NCBI GenBank assembly: GCA_023422565.1
Contig: JAFAGR010000097.1
Location: 102,675 to 166,674 of the forward strand
DNA length: 64,000 nucleotides
Source: Bacteroidota bacterium
Lineage (GTDB): Bacteria; Bacteroidota; Bacteroidia; Chitinophagales; Chitinophagaceae
Reading direction: 5' to 3'
Shown: piece after piece, positions 36,195 to 45,082 of the stretch
How positions within the stretch are numbered: the stretch's first letter is position 1
How the letters are laid out: each line of letters opens with the position of its first letter
Notes under the pieces: model-generated
What the model was told of the DNA's origin: nothing
The model's input: only the letters and a program-made list of their open reading frames with translations
Databases searched by the model: none
Position numbers and translations under genes: made by a program

Positions 36195-36221
36195 ACGATA
36201 GCTTTTATACAATTATTGATT

Positions 36222-37286
36222 TTAGTTCTCTTTAGCAACGGGCAATCCCGACTGGTTCCAGATCAGCGGAATCACCACCATAAAATTTTTCTGGCCTTTC
36301 ACCACCTGGAAACCGTCTACACCTAAAAGTTTGTACTTCATGCGAATATTTTTTAGTCCGATTCCCGTAGAAACCTCGGTACGCAACTTCTGTTGGAGAT
36401 TGTTATTCACCACAAGTTGATTGGCGGTTGTAGTAAATATTTCGATCGTCAGCGGATTCTGGCGGCTTATCACGTTATGCTTTACTGCGTTTTCCACAAG
36501 CAACTGAAGGCTTAAAGAAGGTACGAGGTATGTGTTATACTTTTTGTCTGGCTCCACATGAAGTTGCAGCGCGTCTCCATGGCGTGTTTTCAGCAAATTA
36601 AAATAGCTCTCCATAAATTTTAATTCACTCTCAAGAGTGGCCATCCCTTCTTCGTTTGTGCGTAACAGGTAGCGATAAACCTTGCTGAGCTCATTGAGAA
36701 ATTTTTCTGCTTCTTTTTTGTCTTCACTTATCAGTGATGAAAGGGTGTTGAAACAATTGAAAAGAAAATGCGGGTTCACCTGGCTCTTCATATTTTCAAA
36801 CTCCTGGTTAATGCTCATTTGTTTCAATAGTTCATTTTCACCGAGATTCTCTTTATATTTTTGAACTATATACACCACCTCCCAAAGAGTTTCAAAAACT
36901 ATATTTACCACGAAGCCTACCAGAAGTCCCATTTTCAGGTGGTCGTAATTCAGCTTATATCCAAATAAATTTAATGCATCGTAAAGGAAGAAAATGGCAA
37001 GCACCGATGGAGTCATCACAAACAGGAAAACAAAAGTGATGTAACGTACGCGCTTCGATGTCTGATTGATGGCGGGGAATTTCCTCCGTACGGCATCATC
37101 GTACTGGTAATGTAAAAACCATGACCCCATCCCCAACAAAAATATAAGCGGAAATGAGCCGAGCCACAATTGCCACTGCTTGTACCAGCCGAGGCCGAAC
37201 ATTATGGAATTGAGTGTCCAGCTGATAAAGGGCATTGAGAAGAGAAAACCGGCCCATTGAAACTTTGGTGGATTACGTAGTTTCAT
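36222..37286 (-). CDS. LytS-type sensor histidine kinase, intact
   Basis: A 354-residue kinase. Four N-terminal membrane helices (about 15-150), then a His_kinase/LytS domain with phosphoacceptor NPHFLFNCFNTLSSL, the N box LLVENAVKHN and G box STGIGLKNIRMKY. All key motifs are in place. It should phosphorylate the LytTR regulator encoded 27 bp downstream. It overlaps the upstream kinase gene by 4 bp. Confidence 0.9.
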   Translation of the reverse strand: MKLRNPPKFQWAGFLFSMPFISWTLNSIMFGLGWYKQWQLWLGSFPLIFLLGMGSWFLHYQYDDAVRRKFPAINQTSKRVRYITFVFLFVMTPSVLAIFFLYDALNLFGYKLNYDHLKMGLLVGFVVNIVFETLWEVVYIVQKYKENLGENELLKQMSINQEFENMKSQVNPHFLFNCFNTLSSLISEDKKEAEKFLNELSKVYRYLLRTNEEGMATLESELKFMESYFNLLKTRHGDALQLHVEPDKKYNTYLVPSLSLQLLVENAVKHNVISRQNPLTIEIFTTTANQLVVNNNLQQKLRTEVSTGIGLKNIRMKYKLLGVDGFQVVKGQKNFMVVIPLIWNQSGLPVAKEN

Positions 37287-38338
37287 GACAGAGCCCCCGC
37301 GTTTTTAATTAAGGGAATAAGTATTGTACGCATCCCGGCCGTTTCCCTGATCTGTACGCGATCCTGATCAAGAAGAATGTATTTCTGTACAAGATTATCC
37401 AGGCCCTCTTCTTCATCATTACGCCCGCCCCGCAAACGCGGATTCGTTGAATGCGAGATCTTTAAAAATTGACCGGCAAGGCTGATCTCAATCAGTAACG
37501 GCCTTTGCTTGGTGGCAACCTGGCTGTAAATGATATTCTCCAAAACAACCTGCATGGTAAGCGGAGGAAGATAGGTTGTGTAGTCTGATACTTCGCGGTC
37601 GCCGGGAACACTTACCCGGATAGCACTTCCAAAACGCTCATTGATCAGGTAGAGGTATGAACGGGCAAAGTCAAGTTCATCGCGCAGCGAAACGAGTTGT
37701 TCATCATCGCCACGAAGCATGTACCTGTGCACCCTTGTCATTTCGTTTAAAAATTTATCTGCAGCCGCTTCATCTTCCCCAATAAGGCTTGATAAAGTAT
37801 TGAAGCAATTAAAAAGGAAATGCGGATTAACCTGCCCTTTCAAGCCAAGCAATTTAGTTTTCTGGTAGGTGTATTTTAATTGCTCTGTTTCAATGATCGA
37901 ATTTTTCCACTTCTCCCAGCCCGAAGCGGCCTCTCCTATAATGGCGATCACAAGGCCGGCAAAACATACAAAAGTTATCACCGCCCACATCATTTCACTT
38001 CGGGGCCTGCAAACCATAAATGGAAAGCTCTCAAAAAACAGGAAGAGGAATTGAACCAGCAGCACGTTCATTAAAAAAAGCAGAGGTAGCAAAATGGCTA
38101 TGCGCCGAAAAAGGCTGTTCTCATCAGGATAACGCTTCTTTACCGTTCGTGCCGAAAATCCGAAAAGGCTTTGCACTATCCAGAAGTAAAGTATCGAGCA
38201 AAAAAGAGAAATAAAAAAATCTTTTCCATAATTAGTGATGCAACTGCCAAACATCAGCAGGTTGATAGAGATCCCATAAGGCAGCATAAACCAAAGAAAG
38301 ATCCGATTATCATTCGTATTGCGCCCGGAAAATTGCAT
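37283..38338 (-). CDS. LytS-type sensor histidine kinase, partly degenerate
   Basis: A 351-residue paralogue of the next gene. Four N-terminal membrane helices, phosphoacceptor NPHFLFNCFNTLSSL intact, but the N box reads VVLENIIYSQ where the sister has LLVENAVKHN, and the Gly-rich GIGLKNIR segment reads EEEGLDNLVQ with both glycines of the loop lost. It may bind ATP poorly and work as the phosphoacceptor half of a heterodimer with the intact sister. First gene of the operon; the 21-bp repeat pair at 38380-38413 lies 42 bp upstream. Confidence 0.85.
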   Translation of the reverse strand: MQFSGRNTNDNRIFLWFMLPYGISINLLMFGSCITNYGKDFFISLFCSILYFWIVQSLFGFSARTVKKRYPDENSLFRRIAILLPLLFLMNVLLVQFLFLFFESFPFMVCRPRSEMMWAVITFVCFAGLVIAIIGEAASGWEKWKNSIIETEQLKYTYQKTKLLGLKGQVNPHFLFNCFNTLSSLIGEDEAAADKFLNEMTRVHRYMLRGDDEQLVSLRDELDFARSYLYLINERFGSAIRVSVPGDREVSDYTTYLPPLTMQVVLENIIYSQVATKQRPLLIEISLAGQFLKISHSTNPRLRGGRNDEEEGLDNLVQKYILLDQDRVQIRETAGMRTILIPLIKNAGALS

Positions 38339-38342
38339 CCCT

Positions 38343-38413
38343 CAAATTATTAATTTATGTTTTCTAATTAGTTTTCACCATGCATGAAGTGGCATTTAGC
38401 ATGGATGAAGTGC
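38343..38413 (-). promoter_or_regulatory. LytTR-type operator and promoter of the kinase operon
   Basis: Direct repeats with ATGAA at 38384 and 38405 on the plus strand (TTCAT in gene sense), period 21 bp. The extended 13-mers CATGCATGAAGTG and CATGGATGAAGTG differ at one base. A weak -7 box (ATAATTTG) is at 38343-38350, 38 bp from the proximal TTCAT. An operator here would autoregulate the kinase-regulator operon. Confidence 0.65.
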
Positions 38414-38414
38414 G

Positions 38415-41400
38415 TTATATTTTCATCGATAATAAAATCGCAGTTCTGTTGCCATCGCTTTGAATATCAAGAACAGCCCCGGCCGATGCGGCCCTCGTTT
38501 TCATCTCTTCGTTATTTGCGGATAAGGCGGGGTTGATCCTGTTATAATTTGCAGCAGTGGAGAAAATGCGGAGTTGCAGCATCTTCTTTACATAATCGAT
38601 CTGCACATCGGTTTCTTCCGCTTTTAATATCTCTACAAGGTTAGTGATCGCCGCTTTATAGATCATGAGAAACTCCATCCTTTTCTTCATATCTATTTTC
38701 AATTTTCCCATGCCGGCGTCCATACTCACATTTACTATACGTTCGCTTTTAGCACTTATTTCCTGTGTGAATTCCTGGATCCGGTTTAGGGTTTTTTCCA
38801 TTGAATCATTGTGAGGATCGATACTCCAAAGCACATCATTCATGGCGGTAACCATGTACCGGCTCTTAATCTTAATTTCCTGTATATAATCTTTCGACTG
38901 TGTCGGCTGGGTGTCAGATTTTATTCCCGCTATTTCACTCAGCACATGAATGTTCTGAAGGGTGTTGTTCACTTCCTCCGCAAGGCTTTGCCCGATACCT
39001 GAACGCATTGCCTGAACCTTTCTTAACCGGGCCTGGCGTTGCCTGTCAATCAAAAATAAAATTGCGGAGATTAGTAGTCCGACCAGGGATATGAACCACC
39101 ATGTACGGTAGAATGGCGATGCAACATGTATGTTTAGCGTAGTGATTTTTCCAAACTTCCCTGTCTCATCTTTACAAGCAGCTTTAAAAATATAATTACC
39201 GGGCGGCAGGTAGTTATATACGATCTGGTTTGTCTTAGGCACCTTTTTCCATTCCTTATCTAACCCTTCAAGCTGATAATAGATATCAAAGGAACTGTTA
39301 TACGTTAATGTAGACAGGCTTATGGTAAGCGAGTTCTCGTCCGGGCCTAAAAGAATTTTATCAAGGCTCTTCAACGAATCTACGTGAAGCGGTTCTGCTA
39401 AAAGATGAAATTCAGAAATGGCTACCTCCGGCGGCGTGTATCCTGAAACCGACATGTCTGCCGGATCAAAAACCACAAAGTTCTCCACCGTACCGAAAGC
39501 CATCCTTCCGTCTTTAAACCGGATAGAGCTTGCAATTGAATAGGTGCTGGAGGGAACACCCTCGTCTATCATATACCAGCTCATCATCCTCTTTAGGTAG
39601 TTGTAACTTATCACTCCTACGTCAGACACCATCCACAACCTGTTGCTGTCGTCAACCGCCAGGTTTATGATCTGGTTGGTAGGCAGAAAATTATCTGTGC
39701 CGAGGTACCAAAGCCTGTTGGTGTTAAGACTTAGAAAATTAAGTCCGCCCGAGGCGATCACCATCAGCGAATCATTGTACTGAACAATATCGGCCGCACC
39801 ATTGTCTCTTATTCCCGTTCCATTGCTATTTCGTACGTAATAACGGTCAAGGCTATCCGAAGCCGGGTTGAGCCTTCGCACTCCGTCTCGGTCTGTACAA
39901 ATCCAGATAAAGCCCTGCTTATCTTCATAAAGCCGTGATACCAGTCCGCCGAGTCGGTGAACCACATTAAAACTTTCGTTCGCCGCGGTAAACTTCACCA
40001 ATGATCCGTTTTGAGTGCCAAGCCAGATGTTCCCAAACTTATCCTCAATAATTTGCCGGATGGTACTTTTGGAAAAAACCGGAAGGTTAAGAAAATCGGT
40101 GGTATTTGTTTTCTTACGGTATATCATTAGCCCTCCATGCTGAAGCCCACGCCAGATATCTCCGTTTGCGCGGCGCATCATACACCAGGCCATTCCTTCT
40201 TTTTTTTGTTGTGATTGCCTGGTCACATCATCTTCTATCGGTTGGAGATTTTTATCGTACGCGAACAAGCCGTGGCCCCAGGTAGACACATAAAAACTTC
40301 CGTTTTCTGCTTCCAGGAAGTCTGTTACATCAACCTTAAACGGATCTTTACTTCCCGGCCGCCTAATACCTATGGTTTTTGAGATCTGGGAAGCGGGATT
40401 GAAACGATAAAGGCCTTTATTTGTAGTGATCCAGATATTTTTTTCACGGTCTTCGTAAAGCATCCCCACCTTATCATACCGGATGCTGAACTGGCCCGGA
40501 AGATTGCTTTGTATAGAAACCGGCTGCTGCGAGAATTCATTGAGATAGGCATAAAGATTCTGCCCGGTAAACCAAAGCGTACTGTCACCCAATTCAGTTA
40601 CGCCATACATTTCGTAGTAATCGCCGCCCACAGACCTTCCGATTTCATGCTGCCAGTCTTTTTCAAAACCGGTACGTACATCGTGCGACCTTATCACCTG
40701 AATATTGTCATCCCAGGCAGAAGCCCAGGCACGCCCGAACCGGTCAATGAAAAAGAAAGAGATCCTTTTCATGGAAGAAAAGGCGGCGATGTAAGGGTCG
40801 TTATCGCTATTGTTGCCGCGGTATGAAGCCTTTCTTGTTTGAGGATTAAATTTTACAAGCCCTGAATCTGTGCAGATCCAAAAGTTATCCGAAGCATCCT
40901 GGTAAAGATGATTTGGCCGCCATCGAGCCGGAAGTATAAAGGGCGCAGACTTCTCATTGAAAGAATTTCCCTTTTCATCATAACCGAGAATTGCTTTACC
41001 TAAAACAACGAGATACGGATTTTTCTGATTGTCTATAAACAATCCACTTTCCAACCTCTCTTTTGCCAAATCATTAAGGTTGATATTGGCGGGAACATAA
41101 TTATGTTTTTCCGTATGAAAATATCCTGCCTGTATTCCGTTATAAACCATCCACATCCGGTTGTTTTTTCCCATCCCGATTGCCCTGATCCCCGCATCGG
41201 GAAGGGAGGCTGGCTGGTTTTTCCGGTGTGTGAAGGTCAGAAAGCGTTTTCCGTCGTATCGCTGCAGCGCGCTGAATGTGGCTATCCACATAAAGCCGCG
41301 ATCATCCTGAGCAACGCTTTCGATATTCTCGCTTACCAACCCGTCGCGTTTTCCGAGGTAGGAAAAAACGAACTGGTTCTCTGCCTGTGCGAAGCCTTTA

Positions 41401-41450
41401 AAGCCGGTATTTAAAAAAATCAATATTGCCAACAACCTGTTCAAATGCAC
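38415..41450 (-). CDS. Propeller sensor with a degenerate kinase domain
   Basis: A 1011-residue protein. Signal peptide (about 1-21), a long periplasmic region of two-component-regulator propeller repeats (about 30-700, recurrent IWIGT/LWLGT-like motifs such as KFGNIWLGTQNGSL), a Y_Y_Y domain (about 725-780), one membrane helix (about 783-802) and a cytoplasmic HisKA_3-like region (about 815-1011). The phosphoacceptor His is replaced: SLAEEVNNTL stands where the family has LHDDIG-like sequence, with Ala about 824. The N box reads AITNLVEIL and the D/G box region FSTAANYN, without the Asn and Gly residues of an ATP site. It cannot be a normal kinase. It lies 76 bp upstream of the LytS-type operon. 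Confidence 0.85.
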   Translation of the reverse strand: MHLNRLLAILIFLNTGFKGFAQAENQFVFSYLGKRDGLVSENIESVAQDDRGFMWIATFSALQRYDGKRFLTFTHRKNQPASLPDAGIRAIGMGKNNRMWMVYNGIQAGYFHTEKHNYVPANINLNDLAKERLESGLFIDNQKNPYLVVLGKAILGYDEKGNSFNEKSAPFILPARWRPNHLYQDASDNFWICTDSGLVKFNPQTRKASYRGNNSDNDPYIAAFSSMKRISFFFIDRFGRAWASAWDDNIQVIRSHDVRTGFEKDWQHEIGRSVGGDYYEMYGVTELGDSTLWFTGQNLYAYLNEFSQQPVSIQSNLPGQFSIRYDKVGMLYEDREKNIWITTNKGLYRFNPASQISKTIGIRRPGSKDPFKVDVTDFLEAENGSFYVSTWGHGLFAYDKNLQPIEDDVTRQSQQKKEGMAWCMMRRANGDIWRGLQHGGLMIYRKKTNTTDFLNLPVFSKSTIRQIIEDKFGNIWLGTQNGSLVKFTAANESFNVVHRLGGLVSRLYEDKQGFIWICTDRDGVRRLNPASDSLDRYYVRNSNGTGIRDNGAADIVQYNDSLMVIASGGLNFLSLNTNRLWYLGTDNFLPTNQIINLAVDDSNRLWMVSDVGVISYNYLKRMMSWYMIDEGVPSSTYSIASSIRFKDGRMAFGTVENFVVFDPADMSVSGYTPPEVAISEFHLLAEPLHVDSLKSLDKILLGPDENSLTISLSTLTYNSSFDIYYQLEGLDKEWKKVPKTNQIVYNYLPPGNYIFKAACKDETGKFGKITTLNIHVASPFYRTWWFISLVGLLISAILFLIDRQRQARLRKVQAMRSGIGQSLAEEVNNTLQNIHVLSEIAGIKSDTQPTQSKDYIQEIKIKSRYMVTAMNDVLWSIDPHNDSMEKTLNRIQEFTQEISAKSERIVNVSMDAGMGKLKIDMKKRMEFLMIYKAAITNLVEILKAEETDVQIDYVKKMLQLRIFSTAANYNRINPALSANNEEMKTRAASAGAVLDIQSDGNRTAILLSMKI

Positions 41451-41463
41451 TCTTTTAGTATTT

Positions 41464-41471
41464 CAAATGTA
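41464..41471 (-). promoter_or_regulatory. -7 box of the propeller sensor gene
   Basis: Reads TACATTTG on the minus strand, a full TAnnTTTG match, 13 bp upstream of the start codon. This is a stronger box than those of the other repeat-pair promoters in this region. Confidence 0.5.
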
Positions 41472-41515
41472 CTGCAGCGCTCAATCAATGAAGAACATTT
41501 GAACCACGGCAATAT

Positions 41516-41545
41516 GCAATTCATTCACTGTTTTTTACAGTTCAT
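41516..41545 (+). promoter_or_regulatory. LytTR-type repeat pair, reversed, upstream of the propeller gene
   Basis: GCAATTCAT (41516-41524) and ACAGTTCAT (41537-41545), 12-bp spacer, period 21 bp, with TTCATTCAC at both. ACAGTTCAT fits the recalled LytTR pattern at all nine positions. It points away from the propeller gene, unlike the other five pairs, so its role there may differ (for example repression). Confidence 0.6.
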
Positions 41546-41568
41546 TCACCGGAAGGCCATGCGGTTCT

Positions 41569-41739
41569 TTAAGCCGCCTTATCCCTCTCGGAAATTTTAG
41601 CTGCTTCAAGATCAGCCTTCTGCTTCGATACCGCAGCTATCCGGATGTTCTCTTCGGCCGGGCGCAGCACCTTCTTATCGCTTCTCGAACTCGCGAGACA
41701 GGCCAGCCTGATTTGTGTTGTGATGTACTTTCCTTTCAT
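41569..41739 (-). CDS. Small hypothetical protein
   Basis: A 56-residue basic, largely helical protein (MKGKYITTQIRLACLASS start, SERDKAA end) with no family that I recognise and no clear signal peptide. On its own it would be easy to dismiss. It is supported by a LytTR-type pair (41801-41830) and a CATCTTTG box (41759-41766) in the same geometry as at the neighbouring genes. It lies between the propeller and TPR genes on the same strand. Confidence 0.5.
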   Translation of the reverse strand: MKGKYITTQIRLACLASSRSDKKVLRPAEENIRIAAVSKQKADLEAAKISERDKAA

Positions 41740-41758
41740 ATTGTTCAGATTTATTACA

Positions 41759-41830
41759 CAAAGATGGTTCGCAAAAGCCGCGCAGGCAAAGGGTTTCGTA
41801 ATGAACTGTCAATAAAGCGGGATGAAAGGT
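41759..41830 (-). promoter_or_regulatory. LytTR-type operator and promoter of the small gene
   Basis: In gene sense, ACAGTTCAT (41801-41809, 9/9 to the recalled LytTR pattern) and ACCTTTCAT (41822-41830), period 21 bp. CATCTTTG at 41759-41766 is one base off a -7 box and lies exactly 39 bp from the proximal TTCAT. Confidence 0.65.
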
Positions 41831-41972
41831 ATATTACGGTATAAACGATGCGGGCGCAACAAACAAGGAGATCTGACGAACAATAAAGATTCAGGTTTAG
41901 ATAATTTGGAGCTCAAAAAACTATGTTGATAACACTTACTTAAATAGCAAGAGAAGTTCGGACATAAAAAAA

Positions 41973-41998
41973 AAAGACCTCCTCAAGGGAGATCTTTT
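41973..41998 (-). terminator. Rho-independent terminator of the TPR gene
   Basis: Imperfect hairpin (AAAAGA..CTCC, TCAA loop, GGAG..TCTTTT) followed on the minus strand by a run of at least ten T. Confidence 0.75.
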
Positions 41999-42066
41999 AA
42001 CGGTGTGTCCAATAAAAAACACAAAGGAAAAGTTCAAATTCCGAGCGTGCCTTCAAACCTGCCTCC

Positions 42067-44082
42067 CTACTCTCCAAAAATTCTCGCGGCAGCGCCCTTA
42101 TACTCAGTTTCAATTTTATGCCCGCTGTTTATGCCAACCATGGAAGAAGTTTCAACGCCCGCCAGGTTGCCGCCGACCTGTATGGGCCCGAGAGGGAGCG
42201 GTGTACCCGAAATTCCGGCTTCCAATGAAGATTTGATCCCGAAATCTGAAAATGTTTTGTTGTTGTCGAATGAAATAAAAACCTGGTTCTTCATTTCGGC
42301 TTTTACTCCAAGAAAAGAACCCTTTACTCCGGGGCCAACCAAAAGAGTCGATTTACCACTTTTGAATTCATGTTCAAAACCGGCCATTATCGCTTCACCT
42401 ATTTCGAGCTGAAATTTATTACAATCCACTTTCAAAACCGGGCCACCAAAATTTACTTCCAGGTTCAACCCTTTCGGGCAATCCAATTGCCAGTTTCGTT
42501 CAGCCTCCATTAAGCTATCCAGCCTTTCCGGATCGTAATCGTTACTGCATTTCACCAGGAAATTTTCACCGTTGGAGCCATTATGAAAAAGGCAGCCCCA
42601 TGCCAGAAAATTAAAGTAGCTGCCCACTGCATTGTAAACCAGCATTTGATTGGATGGCGAAGGATCGAGTTGCGCAATGGCCACCAACTGATTGATGTAT
42701 GATTTCCACCTCGTTTGTGCAACAAATATTTTCGGTTGCACGTGTGCAGCAAGTTCGCCCGCCATTTTATCAAACAATGGCCGTAGACTGTCTTCGCAAC
42801 ATTTAACCGCAAGTTCATCCTGAACATCGATACTCCTGTATTCATCTGATACCGGGCATTGCACTCCGATGAGCCGTGTAATGTATTGATCCATTATCGC
42901 CTTATGTTCCTTTGCATCCTTATCGCTGTAGTTGTGCAAAAATTCAGGAGTGAATTCTTCATGAAGTTCTTTCAGCATTTCATCTACGAGGTTACTGTAC
43001 AATCCCGGATGCTCTTCCCCATTGCGCAAGGTATAGCGTTGGTTAACTGCAAGAGCGTTGTTCATCCACACCTGCCTCTCCGTGCTCACACTTGCTGCAT
43101 AGTTTTCGAGTTCAGGCTTCCTCTGCCGGAACTCACTGTAAGTGGAAGGTATTGAAGGAAATGAAAACCTGCCAAGGGTTATCTCTTCGAAATGATCTTT
43201 CTGCGGCCGGCCATTCCTTTTGTTCCGCCTTCTTGCCAATTCTCTTAAATTGAATTTCCTTCCCATTTTATATGCCATAGCCATTGTACTTCTACGGTAG
43301 GCAACGCTTAGTTCGCGATTGAAATATTCCATCGACTTATCATACTCTTTTTTAAAATAATGGAGCATGCCCATGCTATGATTAGCCTCCACATTCAGTG
43401 AGTCGATCGAAAGGCATTGATTAAAATATGCAGCGGCCTTTAGCGCATCACCAAGTGCGAAATAACTTTGCCCGATGTTGTTCAGCACCATGCTGCTTTG
43501 AGGAGCCCGTTCCAGGCAGTATTGCAGAAGCGGGACCGCTTTATGAGGAACACCCGAAATATTCATCATGGCGGCGAGATTATTTACCATGAGTATCGAG
43601 TCCGGCGCGGATGACACGGCATTCATCATCAGGTAGATGGATTCACGAGGGTCATCTTTATAAAATGAAGCCACAGCTACATTATGTATCGATTCAACAG
43701 AAATGCTTTTGATTTCCGTATCTATCTCTGCTAACCGCGGAGCCGGTATTCCTTTTTTAACCACACTCATTGATTGCTGCACAGATGATACCAGTTGCGC
43801 ACGCGTAGGCGGCTGAGAAGGAAGGGCGGCAAGGCGTGCCACGTCTTTAACCGGCGGCTTAATTACATGATCCGGCAGAACTGACACATCTACATTTACG
43901 GGAGCGGAAGCAGCATAATCTGCCGCCTCCTTCACCAGTTTTTTCTTGTATGCTTCAAGTTCTGCAGGGCTCATTTTCATCATCCTGGCAACGTCAGGCA
44001 TTGAAGGAGCCTTGGGAATCTGCTGGGCATTTGCAAAGAGAAAACAGAGTGTGCCTGCAGCAGAAAAGATCAACTTTTTCAT
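42067..44082 (-). CDS. Exported TPR-repeat protein
   Basis: A 671-residue protein with a signal peptide (about 1-19, MKKLIFSAAGTLCFLFANAQ). Tetratricopeptide repeats occupy about 165-280 (DSILMVNNLAAMMNISG, MVLNNIGQSYFALGDALKAA, VEANHSMGMLHYFKKEYDKS). The rest is a helical middle region with several Cys and a beta-rich C-terminal 130 residues of a repetitive GxxxG-like kind. The function is unknown; TPR proteins often scaffold envelope complexes. The start at 44082 opens the signal peptide; the open frame runs 33 codons further. It follows the membrane-protein gene by 17 bp, so they are one transcript. Confidence 0.8.
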   Translation of the reverse strand: MKKLIFSAAGTLCFLFANAQQIPKAPSMPDVARMMKMSPAELEAYKKKLVKEAADYAASAPVNVDVSVLPDHVIKPPVKDVARLAALPSQPPTRAQLVSSVQQSMSVVKKGIPAPRLAEIDTEIKSISVESIHNVAVASFYKDDPRESIYLMMNAVSSAPDSILMVNNLAAMMNISGVPHKAVPLLQYCLERAPQSSMVLNNIGQSYFALGDALKAAAYFNQCLSIDSLNVEANHSMGMLHYFKKEYDKSMEYFNRELSVAYRRSTMAMAYKMGRKFNLRELARRRNKRNGRPQKDHFEEITLGRFSFPSIPSTYSEFRQRKPELENYAASVSTERQVWMNNALAVNQRYTLRNGEEHPGLYSNLVDEMLKELHEEFTPEFLHNYSDKDAKEHKAIMDQYITRLIGVQCPVSDEYRSIDVQDELAVKCCEDSLRPLFDKMAGELAAHVQPKIFVAQTRWKSYINQLVAIAQLDPSPSNQMLVYNAVGSYFNFLAWGCLFHNGSNGENFLVKCSNDYDPERLDSLMEAERNWQLDCPKGLNLEVNFGGPVLKVDCNKFQLEIGEAIMAGFEHEFKSGKSTLLVGPGVKGSFLGVKAEMKNQVFISFDNNKTFSDFGIKSSLEAGISGTPLPLGPIQVGGNLAGVETSSMVGINSGHKIETEYKGAAARIFGE

Positions 44083-44099
44083 ACTGAATTTTTTATTGA

Positions 44100-44948
44100 T
44101 CACAATTCTTTTAACCAGCTTTCCGCAAATGGTTTTGCCACTTCGTAAACTTCTTTTCCTGCCCGAAAGATCAGTTTCCAATCAGAAGGCTTGCCCTCAT
44201 ATGCCGGATTAACAAAAACCTTTTTGCCGTTGCGGTCTTTAAGCTGTGCAGAAAAATCTACTGTAGCGGCGAGTTTCAGGTATTTCTCGATATGCCTTTT
44301 TAATCTGACATTCGGGTTAGCCGGGTATTCAAACTCCCATTTTTTAATTCTTTGCTGATAATCCTCTTCATTACGTTTTGCTGTATTAACCTCGCCATCG
44401 TAAATAGCGTCGATCATAAAGCTGTTTGGCTTTTTATACTCAGCTATCATCTCATCAAATTCACCAAGGTTCTTTTTCAATTCTTCCGAAGACATTCCCA
44501 TTTGTTTAAATGCTTTCTCCATATCAATTCTGCTCTTTTCAAGTTTAGCCACTTCCTCTGTTCGAACCTGCTCCTTTGTTCTTACTGTCGCTTCATCTTT
44601 TACGGGCTTTGCGGCCAGCCTTTCCTTTTCATAATGTTTGCGGAGGTTTTCAGAGGCGAGAAATGTTTTCGTGTAGGTCAACATGTCTTTCGCAATCTCC
44701 CCTCGCTTGTCCAGCGCGATCTTTCCGGGATTGCGTACACTGTAATGTTCGAGGTAACCGTTCATAAAACTGTTGCGGATGCTTGACGAAGCCGCCGGTT
44801 GCGTAATGCCGAGAGCCGTCCAAAAATCATTTGCAATTTTGCGTGAGGCTGTAAATGAGATCAGGAAGATGCTGATAAGAGCCAGCACCAGCGTAATGAT
44901 GCATACCCGTAAGAGGATAAGCGTGTTTTTGAGTGATAAAGTTTTCAT
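44100..44948 (-). CDS. Single-pass membrane protein of unknown function
   Basis: A 282-residue protein with one membrane helix (about 11-35) followed by a charged, helix-rich and probably coiled-coil region (about 100-190, RTKEQVRTEEVAKLEKSRID) and a mixed C-terminal domain. No family is recognised. The start at 44948 opens the membrane segment. Its 3' end is 17 bp from the TPR gene. A LytTR-type pair is at 45004-45033. Confidence 0.72.
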   Translation of the reverse strand: MKTLSLKNTLILLRVCIITLVLALISIFLISFTASRKIANDFWTALGITQPAASSSIRNSFMNGYLEHYSVRNPGKIALDKRGEIAKDMLTYTKTFLASENLRKHYEKERLAAKPVKDEATVRTKEQVRTEEVAKLEKSRIDMEKAFKQMGMSSEELKKNLGEFDEMIAEYKKPNSFMIDAIYDGEVNTAKRNEEDYQQRIKKWEFEYPANPNVRLKRHIEKYLKLAATVDFSAQLKDRNGKKVFVNPAYEGKPSDWKLIFRAGKEVYEVAKPFAESWLKEL

Positions 44949-44961
44949 GATTTTTTTATTG

Positions 44962-45033
44962 TAAAGATGTTTCTCCATAGAAACATTGTCAATGTATGTA
45001 TGTATGAAATGAAGAATGAACTGCATGAATTGA
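44962..45033 (-). promoter_or_regulatory. LytTR-type operator and promoter of the membrane-protein/TPR operon
   Basis: In gene sense, TCATTTCAT (45004-45012) and TCAATTCAT (45025-45033), period 21 bp; the 12-bp contexts from 45001 and 45022 agree at 10 positions. A CATCTTTA box at 44962-44969 lies exactly 39 bp from the proximal TTCAT. Confidence 0.65.
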
Positions 45034-45060
45034 AAAAGCCGGAAAAATTTTCCGGCCTTT
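45033..45060 (-). terminator. Hairpin terminator of the OmpA gene
   Basis: CCGGAAAA and TTTTCCGG arms (45039-45055) with A/T-rich flanks, 28 bp after the OmpA stop. It lies just distal to the LytTR-type pair of the next gene, so the two signals share one 134-bp gap. Confidence 0.7.
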
Positions 45061-45082
45061 ATATTTAGGGTTGATAAGTGTT

